A stretch of DNA of 20,509 bases. It comes from Plantago elongata. Its lineage: Eukaryota > Streptophyta > Magnoliopsida > Lamiales > Plantaginaceae. Under the pieces are notes generated by a model. That model was not told the DNA's origin. It searched no databases and saw only the letters and a list, made by a program, of their open reading frames with translations. Positions 1 through 8,344 of the stretch are shown piece after piece (the stretch's first letter is position 1; every line of letters begins with the position of its first letter). Location: positions 1 through 20,509 of the forward strand of contig JAYMSP010003246.1 in NCBI GenBank assembly GCA_036897095.1. The letters run 5' to 3'. Both the position numbers and the translations under genes were made by a program.

Positions 1-181
1 CCATTAATCAGAGCAATAGAGATAATATCATTAGACAAAAGTAACATAGAATCATGGGAATATTACAACCCAACATGTTGGCCATAGTAGTGTAGTCAGT
101 ACACTCCATCAGCCCTGCAAGAACATACTAGTCATAACACACACTGGTGTGTTCAGTATACTTCATCAGTCCTGCACTTGT

Positions 182-1331
182 TGATCATCTCTCCCCCTTG
201 ATATGTTGAAAGCAAAAACTCTAGGTTGGCTTTCATTAGTCGAAGGGTTTCTATCTGTTGATCAATTGTAGCCACTTGACTTCATAAGAAGCATCAATCA
301 TATCATAGGAAGAATCAAACCATTGCAGATCAAGTGACCGGTTTCACCATATCGTCAACAAGACCTTAATGATTAAGAATGGATATGGGAGAGTTGGTGG
401 AGTTTCCTTTCATCTCAAAACAGACAAGATGATCAAACACTTGTTAATCCAGATCAACCGTCATTCCTTCATTGAGCTTGTAGATTAGGGAAGCTATTCA
501 CATACTTTGCAACCAGTGAGTTCCTTGATCACAATAACCTTATCCATGCCAGTGGTGTCATCAGTAACACCTGGTGTGTGCATCACACCATTCAACATAT
601 TCGGTGTAACATTAAACAACTTCTTACGTGGATACACTTCACCATAATCCATAGAACGAAGAATCAGCAAACTCCTCAGTTAGATCACAATAGAACTCAC
701 GAATAAGTTTGGGAGCAAAAGAACAAACTGATCCTGGCAACTGACGAGACTCCAGAAAACCAAAGACTCTATGAAGCATAAAATCAGGCACATGGATATA
801 CTTATCACACAATCTATTTCCCTTTAGTAACTACAATGGTGGATGTCTCAGACACATCCTTTTTATCCTTGCCAAAAATTGCTGGTGTTTCTAGTACACC
901 CCCCTGGTCAGCAACAGTTTCATGTGGTATGCGTGTCTCTGTCACACCATGTTGGGTAGCTACATCGCCATAAGCTCATGCATCAGTGTTATGGGATCAT
1001 TATGTCATCAACACCATTCTTATACTCATAGGAAGGGTATCTTGGCCTTGAAAGATGTCACAGTTGTCATTGCCTTGACTTTGCCATGTTTTGATCTGGG
1101 TGCAGTAGTTGGTGTATCCTCCACACCCTCTGTCTCAAGATCTATGGCATCAACAACCAGTGGTGTAATGAGTACACTGCCTGTATCAGTGGGTTTCTCA
1201 ACTATAGATGTAGTCTCAACACTAGTTTCAACAATTGGGTCAGGTTGAGTCACTATGGGTGCATGCCCTGCACCCCCTTGGTTAGTTGACCGTTCGTCAT
1301 TTTCAATTGAATCATCCACTAGTTTGTTCAA
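182..1331 (-). pseudogene. Envelope-like / plant transposon protein pseudogene of element A
   Basis: The minus strand encodes recognisable blocks in changing frames. First comes an acidic Ser/Thr/Pro-rich stretch (1331-1026, open for 101 codons). About 808-643 encodes a block containing FAPKLIREFY and ending in TGA. About 626-494 encodes NVTPNMLNGVMHTP and ends in TAG. About 481-355 contains VFDHLVCFEM and has two stops. A Gln/Leu-rich tail (about 276-182) runs straight into the polypurine tract. The FAPKLIREFY...VTPNMLNGV layout matches the putative plant transposon domain of Sirevirus envelope-like ORFs, a family whose function is not established. No signal peptide or membrane segment is visible in the readable blocks. 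At least four stops or frame changes show it is not translated intact. The upstream start is not defined. Confidence 0.6.
191..198 (-). other. Polypurine tract of element A (plus-strand priming site)
   Basis: Minus-strand AAGGGGGAGA lies immediately at the end of the envelope-like frame. This is where the RNase H-resistant primer for plus-strand DNA synthesis of a plant copia element normally sits. Element B has the same arrangement, with its envelope-like frame ending in AATGGGGGAGA. The 3' LTR should begin a short distance to the left, but I could not place a clear TG start within positions 1-190. Confidence 0.5.
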
Positions 1332-1416
1332 CTTCTAAGAGGAGCACCAAAATATCTTCCCCAATACTTTCCTATGTAGGTGTCAAAGTCGATTTCTTCT
1401 TCTCATAACCCTTATC

Positions 1417-1535
1417 TTCTTTCTTGAATATATCCAAGATCTCCTTGTAGTATACAATCTATTTCAAGCAATATCATCTTTCTTGAATATATCCAATATC
1501 TTCCAAGGTCTCCTTGTAATATCCAATATCTTCCA
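1417..1535. repeat. Short direct repeat in element A
   Basis: The string TTTCTTGAATATATCCAA occurs near 1420 and again near 1478, each followed by a TCTCCTTGTA block. The second copy carries an extra internal duplication of a block around ATATCCAATATCTTCCAA. The unit is about 60 bp. It sits between the envelope-like pseudogene and the palindromes at 1645 and 1684. No coding sense was found in it. Confidence 0.6.
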
Positions 1536-1802
1536 ACCTAGTTAAATCTGCACGAGCGATCAACTAAAATTGTGGAACCAATTAGTTAAGTGAATAAGGC
1601 AAAACATAATCTGAAATTTATTGTGAAACAGAATTCTATTGACTCTGGTGTACTGCGTACACCAGACTAAAGCACTGTCGAATCTGGTGTACTCAGAACA
1701 CCTGATTAGACCACTGAAAACTGCTTTGATATTCCAAAGTGTATCTTGCGTGTTTCAGGTACACCAAGATTATCACTATAAAGAATACTCACATTTACAT
1801 TT

Positions 1803-2288
1803 CTCCCCCTTTTTGCCTTACTTCACAAAATCTAAACCAATGAGTTAGTGCAGATAAACATATACAAAACTCTCCCTCGAAGTAAGAAATATTTCTCCCC
1901 CTTGATTCAAGAACGAGCTTAGATATAAAACTAAGTCAAACAAATAGAATTCACTCATTACAACAACATATTCCAACATACTAAAGATCATAAACATGAA
2001 CTCAAACATCATTGATATAACAAGATTAGAAGGCACAACTCATCACACTCCCCCTTTTTGTGAGGAAGGCAAAACCATCATATTCTTCTTTCACTTTATA
2101 GATCAATGATAAAAGACATACTTACTTATGCTGTAAAATCATGCACACATCAGTTTGTGATTAAAGATAAACACCATAACAGCTAGCTGGTGTTCTGGCA
2201 ACACCAGTGTCGCAGCTAGCCAGTAGTGTATCGAGAACACCATGTTAGCAACATATGAACATGTATGAACAAAATCAAACTCTCCCTC
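1803..2288 (-). repeat. Array of polypurine-tract-like copies in element A
   Basis: Plus-strand C-rich tracts at 1803-1815, about 1872-1878, 1895-1904, 2048-2060 and 2280-2287 read on the minus strand as CAAAAAGGGGGAG or close variants. The copy at 2048 is followed on the plus strand by TGTGAGGAAGG. That context is shared with the polypurine tract at the end of the envelope-like gene of element B (10481 onward, TGTGAGGAAAG). Multiple polypurine tracts near the 3' end are a described Sirevirus trait. Here, however, the cluster lies upstream of the envelope-like gene, so it may mark an older internal boundary. Confidence 0.55.
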
Positions 2289-3318
2289 AGAATTAGCAGA
2301 GAGTAAAAAAGCAAAAGCAAGTAACGAATGATCAATCCATCATGTTAAGATCTTTCTTGGATGTTCATATGCAAACTCATCTCCTCTCTTTGTGAAGAAA
2401 GATCATTCACAGCCATATATATCATCAATGGTCACGGGAGTGAGACTTAACAATCTGTAACTTGAGAAAATATGTGACTAGAGAAGAAACCAGAATAATA
2501 CGAGATAATTAAGAAAGTAAGAGTGGAAGTGAGGAGGGTAGGTGATGGGAATACACACTTCAATCCAAAAAGCAAAAAAAGAAAATCTAGAGACACATCC
2601 AAAACTAATGCCAATCATTAGAAAAGGTTTTTTGTAAAAGATTTTCACAACTAACTGGAGATAATCAGTCAGAAAAAAATATCCACTTATAGAGAATCTT
2701 AGCTAATTGAGAGATAATACGTTACAAGCTAGGAAAAAAAGTCAAAATTATCTCGAAATTAAGCCTGAAACATGATTAAATAAGCCCAAAACACACGCAC
2801 TCCCACAAATCTTTCTTTCAATAATTTAGGAAGATTTAGGACTGAGAAGAAGAAGAAATCACAAACCAAAGAAAACTATCAGCCAACGCAAAGTACTGGG
2901 TGTATTGGCAGCACACTACTCAACCCACAATGTAATCACAACATGAAAGTATAGCAAATTCTCCACTTAAAAATAAGAAGAGGAGGGGAAAGAAAGAGAG
3001 ATAAGAGGGAAATATAAGGGGACAAACAAGTCACTGTCATAGAATATAACCAGAAAAGAGTGCGCGGGAACACAAACTACAAGTCAATATGGGAAAAACA
3101 CAAAAGCAAGGCATAAACTCAACAAGAAAAATAAGAAGGAGATTAAGGAAGAATGTAGCCAGCACACACAAATAAGCATGGTGTTATAAGAACACAAGGA
3201 CCACACCCGAACTTTTTATTAAACTCAACCTTGTCTAAATAGTAAATAAGAAACATAAAGCACAACATCTGTATTATTACTATTTTTTTTTTTTTGCATT
3301 AGTGAGTTGGACACACAT
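2289..3318. other. Non-coding interior of element A
   Basis: This AT-rich stretch has no open frame of note and no domain I recognise. It contains palindrome copies at 2899 and 3179 and a T-run at about 3284-3295. The minus-strand sequence is purine-poor. I see no gene here. Confidence 0.6.
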
Positions 3319-3545
3319 TGAATGCAGGCAACCAGAGCCTCATACACCCCAACAGTATCACAAGACTCTTTCAGTAAAACATGTGTGCACATAGGACTGA
3401 ATGCAAGCAGTCGGAACTCCATACACCCCAGTATCCCAATGCATGCACATTATTTGTCTCACCTTTATAGAAACTGTTTCAAGTAAGACATCCACACTGA
3501 ATGCTGGCAGTCGGAACCCAAAGCACCCCAGTATGAAAGCATACT
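3319..3545. repeat. Three diverged copies of an 80-100 bp tandem repeat
   Basis: TGAATGC begins units at 3319, 3398 and 3498. Each continues with a GGCAGTCGGAAC-like block, a CATACACCCC-like block and then CAGTAT. The spacer before units two and three is also related, with CTTTCAGTAAAACAT beside GTTTCAAGTAAGACAT. The repeat period is therefore about 79 and then 100 bp. The repeats lie inside the non-coding interior of element A. Tandem arrays in internal untranslated regions are common in plant LTR elements. Confidence 0.65.
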
Positions 3546-4322
3546 ATATCTAGTAATTTCAAATGCACAACCACAAACATAAAAATAAAAGCATGCGAAC
3601 AAGGAGAGGCTCTATTAGAACCGAATATGACCAAGTATCAAAACCCACAACTCACAGGTGTGCTGCTCACACAAATATTTGTGTTTTATATAAAAGGAGA
3701 GAAGCCAAAGCAAACGGTCGATCAAACACAAACATGAGTAAGGTCACCACAAACACACTCCCTTGGAAACACTTAGACAGTAACAAGAAGTCAAGAAGAA
3801 AAGGGAAAGAGAACATTTTTTTTGTATGAAAGGAGAATAGCAAATACGAAAGATGTGACCACAAATGCAAGAAAAGTAAAGGTAACTAACCACCGCACTC
3901 AGCAAAGATAGATAGTAAGATCACAAACCACCACAAACAGTTCTGGTGTTATCCAGTGGTGTTTCAGAAACACCAGTTTTTTTAATAAAATAAATTATAT
4001 ACAAAAACAGAACATAAAACCTTTCTAAATAATATTATCTATCATGGTTTTGAGGTTTTATGTAAACATCAGATAGCTTACGCCAATAAACCGCTAACCA
4101 AACAAATAGAAGAAATCTCCACAAGCGGAATTTCTAACTTTCAAATCTCCAGTCCAAATACGAAAACAAAAGCGAATAAACATAGGATCACATATGTATC
4201 TCAAAATCTTTAAAGAAGTTGGACGAAGTGTTCTTGGGTTTAGTAGGTATATGACATGCACACACATAACATATGATAGATAATATATGATAGATGACAA
4301 GATGAAATAGAAAGAGGCATAC
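3546..4322. other. Non-coding interior of element A between tandem repeat and exon-like segment
   Basis: The stretch is AT-rich. The only structure I see is the double palindrome at 3943-3976, where CTGGTGTT is followed directly by a perfect 17-base palindrome. If the segment at 4323-4601 is an exon, this stretch starts with its intron on the minus strand. No convincing protein was found. Confidence 0.5.
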
Positions 4323-4601
4323 CAATTAAGTCTGATGTAGCAGGGTTACTCCTTATCTCCGCTGATAGCTCATGCCTAACTCTATCATCCGGTACAACAT
4401 CATGTTCATCGGTTCCAAAGTGTGCAGCTGACTTTGATGTTGAATCAGGTGTATCCACAACACTGGCTTCTTGCTCCTCTTTGTCAAGTTGTGGTGCTAC
4501 ATCCGGTGTACTCGCAACATTGAAAATAGCACAACGATTATGCAAATTAAGTTCCTCTAGTCTCAGCTCATCCTTGCTCCATTCTTCCCAATTCAAATAC
4601 C
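4323..4601 (-). pseudogene. Exon-like acidic coding segment of element A, family unknown
   Basis: On the minus strand a frame is open across this segment. It begins after TTTCTAGTGCAG, a good splice acceptor, and ends before GTATGCC, a donor-like sequence. The encoded peptide is hydrophilic and acidic, with NWEEWSKDELRLEEL near its start and then a Ser/Thr/Asp/Glu-rich stretch containing the VxxTP-type echo of the palindromes. It resembles in composition the N-terminal part of envelope-like proteins, but I cannot assign a family. It lies just inside the 5' LTR and PBS, where gag would start, and shows no gag motif. The frame could be a spliced leader exon of the envelope-like gene at 1331-182, which is speculation. 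Open frame and splice sites are seen; expression is not. Confidence 0.35.
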
Positions 4602-4808
4602 CTGCACTAGAAAGAATATGAACAAAATAGTAGTCATATGTAATAAATCTACAAACACAAATATCAATTGATTTGATACATGCACAATGTATTTTCTTAG
4701 CATTGAAATAAGAAAAATCAAAACAATCTACCACATAAAGACTACTAAAATAAGGATTAGCTTAATCCATTTTACTCCCAAATCCAAACACAAGTGTAGT
4801 TGGTGCTT

Positions 4809-4823
4809 GGCTCTGATATCAAT
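4809..4823 (-). other. Primer binding site of element A (initiator Met-tRNA type)
   Basis: Minus-strand TGATATCAGAGCC differs by one base from the TGGTATCAGAGCC that pairs with the 3' end of plant initiator Met-tRNA. That is the usual first-strand primer of Ty1/copia elements. It abuts the inferred LTR end at 4824, with two bases between. This site fixes both the element type and its minus orientation. Confidence 0.8.
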
Positions 4824-5740
4824 TGAAATAGCAAGTGGACCGAGGTTTGGTACTAAACAAACTAAACCTGAAGCGCAGTGTATCGAGTACACCTAAAACT
4901 GTATAAAGCAGTTTGGGGTGTAGTCGCCACATCATGCTCGACCATATAAAGCTCGATTATATATAAATCTAATTTGAAAACCTAATCTTGAATTTTAACA
5001 TGATATGCAGCGGAAATAAACAAGACAAAGAGATAAGTTTCTAGCAAATTATATTTATATAATCCACCGAGCCTCATGACGAAAATATCCACTATATATG
5101 AATAATGAATACAAAGAACTACTCTAAATCTATTCTACGAATATATCTAGATGCAAAATAACTAAGCAGGTATAAAGAATTAACTCTATCAATCTACCTA
5201 TCAATCTCTGGACAATAGATAGAAAAAACTTAGAAAAGTATGGTAGAAATCGTGAATCTAAGAATAAATAAACTTTCGGTTTTTCTTGATTGATCGTCAT
5301 AGACTCTGTTGATTTATGTAAGTACCTTGATGAGCTCTTGGGGTATATATAGTTGTAAAAAACGTCCAGAGCACATCAGATTTGTTATGATCTTTATTGC
5401 TTGCAATTTGAGTCTCACTCGGGTTCTAATTCAAGATTTACTCCAACTCAAACTCTCAATCCTTGTTGGCTTCGACTTGTAGATACTCTTGGATTCTTGG
5501 AGATCTTTTGCCCTAAAATATTTGCACATATATATATCCAAAGTTGTGGAAATAATTAGTGATTAGAATAAAGGTAGAAACTATAAACATACTATATATA
5601 TATCACAAGTGTGAGAATCTGTCTAGTTGTAGGGTGTATCCAGTACACTGTATCTAGGCCACCAACTTAACTTGGTGAACATAAGTTCTGGGAGTGTATC
5701 CTATATACACCCAAAAATTTCACACTTATAGTTTTTTTCA
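4824..5740 (-). mobile_element. 5' LTR of element A
   Basis: On the plus strand the LTR runs from TGAAATAGC to GTTTTTTTCA, giving TG...CA ends with a 5-bp inverted repeat (TGAAA/TTTCA) and a length of 917 bp. The inner end is fixed by the adjacent PBS. The outer end is chosen from the terminal repeat and is less certain. A minus-strand TATA box lies near 5347, and palindromes lie at 4877, 5633 and 5694. The last two flank the upstream part of the promoter. The five bases after 5740 are AGTGA, which should recur beyond the missing 3' LTR if the end is right. Confidence 0.6.
5343..5352 (-). promoter_or_regulatory. TATA box in LTR of element A
   Basis: Minus-strand CTATATATACCCC lies about 390 bp from the outer LTR end and about 520 bp from the PBS. 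This is a normal place for the LTR promoter that starts genomic RNA on the minus strand. Confidence 0.55.
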
Positions 5741-6010
5741 AGTGAACTCTTATAATTTTGTGGGGGTATAAATTTTAATTATGGAAAATATTATACCTCT
5801 ACTTCTTTTAATTTACATATACGAATACATTCTATAGGCATCTCTAATTCCGCTTTACAAGTACAGTAAAACCTCTATAAATTAATAATGTTGGGACCGG
5901 AATATTTTATTCATTTAGTGAAATATTATTATATCGATAAATTAATAATTTATTAATTTAAAATGGTTTACGTATGACCTTTAAATTGCTTTTGACACTG
6001 TGAAATTCGT

Positions 6011-6388
6011 TCGGCGAATCCAACCGACTCAAGTGATTCAAACGATTCAAATTCTGAAGAACACATTCGTGAGCTTGAGAACTTAATAACGGTTATGCAT
6101 TATCGACACCAAATGGATGTGAATCGTTTGCTAGATTATCCTGGTTAAAATAATGAAAGTTATGAGATTCAAAGTATTGAAGAAATTGTGGCAGATACCA
6201 TTCAAAATTCGGTCGATGACGAGGTTGAGGATGATTCAATAGATTTGGAATCGAAAAGAAGCATTGCAAGCGGCAACAACTCTTCACAACTTTTGTTACA
6301 ACATGAGAAGGAAACTCCCCAACTCTTAAGTGGAATAGAGAGATTCAAAGGTAAACTTAATACAGATTTGAAGTTCAACAAAAAATAA
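6011..6388 (+). pseudogene. C-terminal fragment of pogo/Tigger-like transposase
   Basis: One frame stays open from 6011 to the TAA at 6386-6388, apart from a single TAA at 6146. It encodes a Ser/Asp-rich stretch, then HIRELENLI and MDVNRLLDYPG, then the stop, then IQSIEEIVADTI and an acidic DDEVEDDSIDLE segment. The LLDYP...SIEEIV pattern is typical of the C-terminal tail of plant Tigger/pogo transposases, downstream of the DDE domain. The CENP-B-like DNA-binding domain and the catalytic core are missing. The gene lies between the Emigrant-type ends, which supports the assignment. It cannot make an active transposase. Confidence 0.65.
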
Positions 6389-6440
6389 GTAGTTATAAAT
6401 TCCTTTTTTTACTAAACAATTTTAGAATTTTAAAGTGTAT

Positions 6441-6476
6441 CGCGTGCGCGCGCGCTTACACACACACATATATATA
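6441..6476. repeat. Compound microsatellite (CG)n(CA)n(TA)n
   Basis: A GC-dinucleotide run changes to a CA run and then a TA run within 36 bases. It lies inside the pogo-like element, downstream of the transposase remnant. Alternating purine-pyrimidine runs like this can form Z-DNA and are prone to slippage. Confidence 0.8.
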
Positions 6477-6605
6477 GGGATTTTAAAAAAATTATTATTT
6501 TATCAATTGAAACCTAATTTTATACTGATCTTAAAATGAAACTGAACTTATTAATTCTATTAAAGTATTAATTTATTAAATATTAATTTATATAGGATTT
6601 ACCGG

Positions 6606-7712
6606 ACTATTTCAATCTCTTTTCAACATTTATTTATTGAATCATGTCTCCCCAACGTTTACCTTTGGGATTGAGACTCTTGACCTATACCGACATACAT
6701 TTAAATTTTATCAAAATACCATATGGCTCCACAATGATACTATGTTCCCGACCAAGGATTTGCCTTCAATCTTAGTTGTTTCAAAGATTATTTATTTTTA
6801 TATACATTCAAGAAGAATTGAATATTAATGTAACAAACACAAAAAAATATTTTGAAAGGCTACTTAATTCAAAAATATTTATGATCTTGATAAACTTATT
6901 TATATAATAAACTCGTTATGTTAACATTATAACAATATATAACACATTTCATCAATTTTCTTTAATTCACGAATTAATAAAGAGAATTATGAGGTGCACA
7001 TATTAATAATAATTCACAAATTCTTTTAAATTAGGCGTAAATTAGACTTAATTTAATTCGTCCAGAAAAAAAATATAGATAATCAAATAAATAAATCCTC
7101 AAACCTACATCAGCAAATAAAATATTTTCCCCGCAATCATTGTAATTAGTATATTAATTGAATCCTTAAATTGATACGACGCAACCACATATGGATGGAT
7201 GAAATTGAAGATTGGTCTACGGCTCCTGATCCAAAGCATATCTTGAAACTTGCCGCGCGTGTTATTTTTCTTCCATTTCTCTACTACTACTCTGTACTTA
7301 TTCCATATGTCCACTAGCTCAAATAGACAAAGATCATTTGGAAATATCGTATCAAATCAAATAAACAAAAAACAAAAGAGTGATTGCCAATTAACCTCTA
7401 TTATATAATCTGCATACATGATTGATCAAAATCGACTTTACTCTTCATGTGGAGCCGCCTATGCCATTTTGTATTGTCCGATTCATGTCACCTACAACAA
7501 TTTATACTTGTTAACTTGTTAAGGGGTTTCAATAACAGAGCGTCAGTGCTTGTCTTCAAACATACAATTACCATTTGTGTAAGGGCTCAACATTTTAGGG
7601 GCTCGCAATTTAAGTTGAATATTGAATATTTAAAGAAAAATATTATCACATAGAGTTAGTATATAATTTTAATTCAAATAATATGAAGTATTATACTACT
7701 AAAGTAATAGTC
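6606..7712. other. AT-rich stretch with no recognised gene
   Basis: About 1.1 kb of very AT-rich DNA lies between the pogo-like element and the RNase H fragment. Open frames are short and without recognisable domains. A patch near 7581-7615 (AAGGGCTC...AGGGGCTCGCAATTTAA) loosely resembles hAT subterminal sequence but is too weak to call. Confidence 0.55.
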
Positions 7713-7820
7713 TCTCGGATTCCACATCTCCAAGACTCACCAATGGCAGAAGGTATGGCAGCTTTGCTAGCTATTACTATGGCGCATCGTCTCCAGATCG
7801 CACAAGTGGAAATCGAAGGT
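7713..7820 (+). pseudogene. RNase H (RVT_3-type) fragment, probably from a LINE or RNase H-like gene
   Basis: A frame of 36 codons reads SRIPHLQDSPMAEGMAALLA, then ITMAHRLQIAQVEIEG. This matches the helix of plant type-1 RNase H (RVT_3) domains, which have the form 'aEa.Al..al..A..l.i..v.iEsDs'. The Glu of MAEG corresponds to the second catalytic acid. The frame breaks exactly before the next catalytic Asp is expected, where a hAT-like terminus begins (GGCCGGCCCTGA at 7824). Such domains occur at the end of plant LINE ORF2 and in many host RNase H-like genes, so the source is unresolved. It is a dead fragment. Confidence 0.5.
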
Positions 7821-7873
7821 ATGGCCGGCCCTGATACTTGAGGGCCCTATTCGAAATTTTCGAAAGGGCCCTC
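7821..7873 (+). mobile_element. hAT-like element terminus with strong hairpin
   Basis: GGCCGGCCCTGA is followed by GAGGGCCCTATTCGAAA (7840-7856), which pairs with TTTTCGAAAGGGCCCTC (7857-7873) apart from one bulged base. GGCCGGCCCTG-type ends with nearby GGGCCC repeats recall terminal and subterminal sequence of plant hAT elements. It sits where an RNase H frame is cut, which supports an insertion. I could not find a convincing right end or an 8-bp target duplication. The family call is tentative, but the hairpin itself is plain. Confidence 0.35.
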
Positions 7874-8344
7874 GAATAATAGTAAAATGCATTAAAAGAA
7901 ATAGAAAATTAAAATAATAAAATAATAAAATAATAAAATCACCCATATGCATTAAACTTTGAGACATTTTTAATACATTATTACAAATAACTAAAAACAT
8001 TATTTAAAAAGAGTAACTTTTCTAATGTTGTTTAAAGCAAAGTTACTGATCAAGTACATAAAACTTTCTCGGTTATATTATTCTCATTCAATGACTATTG
8101 TTTGCAAGGTTATTTAGTTGTTCTTGTAATATTATAGAGTGTAAACATGATGATATTATTTTCAACTTAAAATTTTTTGTTGGATTACAATAGTAATACA
8201 TTAATAAATTTCTATAATCAATTGATATTATTAATTAGGAAAACAATGAATATATTTTATGTAACTTAGAAGGGCTTTTCTACGGTTAGATAGGCTTTCG
8301 CCCTGCCTGACAACAGGCAGCAGATAAAAAATTGACATATTTAT
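7874..8344. other. AT-rich stretch, possible interior of hAT-like element
   Basis: The stretch contains an 8-bp tandem repeat (AAAATAAT, about 3.5 copies, 7908-7940). It also has a perfect 7-bp hairpin with a 4-base loop at 8303-8320 (CTGCCTG/CAGGCAG). No gene was found. The hairpin region could be the far end of the hAT-like element, but it does not match the left end well. Confidence 0.45.

Larger units (their letters stand above)
89..5710. repeat. Dispersed palindrome family, about 20 copies of GGTGTA(N5)TACACC
   Basis: Copies include 89-105, 554-571, 573-589, 884-900, 932-948, 1111-1127, 1162-1178, 1645-1665, 1684-1704, 2187-2207, 2225-2241, 2899-2916, 3179-3195, 3958-3974, 4448-4464, 4877-4893, 5633-5649 and 5694-5710. 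The best copy (1645-1665) has 9-bp perfect arms around a 3-base centre, and 3958-3974 has 8-bp arms around one base. Copies lie in the LTR, in non-coding DNA and within the envelope-like frame. There they read as G-V-x-x-T-P on either strand because the motif is self-complementary. None was seen in element C. Palindromes in LTRs and internal DNA are known from Sireviruses. The function here is unknown. Confidence 0.75.
1..5740 (-). mobile_element. Element A: non-autonomous Sirevirus-like Ty1/copia retroelement, 3' LTR off window
   Basis: Read on the minus strand, the order is LTR (5740-4824), Met-tRNA-type primer site, exon-like segment (4601-4323), long non-coding stretch, polypurine-like tracts (about 2288-1803), envelope-like pseudogene (1331-182) and a further polypurine tract (198-191). 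I see no gag, protease, integrase or reverse transcriptase motif anywhere between the LTR and the envelope-like gene. It is therefore either a non-autonomous derivative or heavily deleted. An envelope-like frame after pol, repeated polypurine tracts and conserved palindromes are known Sirevirus (Maximus/SIRE) traits. The lineage is inferred, because no RT is present to place it. The 3' LTR would lie left of position 1. Base composition is AT-rich, like the flanks. Confidence 0.65.
5864..6605 (+). mobile_element. Emigrant/Lemi1-like pogo-family (Tc1/mariner) element, deletion derivative
   Basis: The left end CAGTAAAACCTCTATAAATT, preceded by TA, matches the terminal repeat of the plant Emigrant/Lemi1 pogo group. 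The right end, TATTAATTTATATAGGATTT at 6581, followed by ACCGG, is a diverged inverted copy. Between them lies the C-terminal remnant of a pogo-type transposase. At about 742 bp it is far shorter than an autonomous element (about 2 kb) but longer than the MITEs. It is an internally deleted copy that kept coding DNA. The right-hand TA is not exact, so the end may be off by a few bases. Confidence 0.7.

Noticed and set aside
922..1248. Plus-strand frame of 108 codons
   Set aside because: It lies opposite the acidic part of the envelope-like frame on the minus strand. Its Ser/Thr/Val composition follows from that complement and from the self-complementary palindromes.
3279..3298. Poly-T run as a retroposed poly(A) tail
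   Set aside because: No LINE, SINE or processed gene sequence adjoins it, and no flanking duplication was found.
8281..8325. Possible right end of the hAT-like element (GCCCTGCCTGACAACAGGCAG)
   Set aside because: It has a nice hairpin, but its terminal sequence does not mirror GGCCGGCCCTGA at 7824, and no 8-bp duplication was seen.
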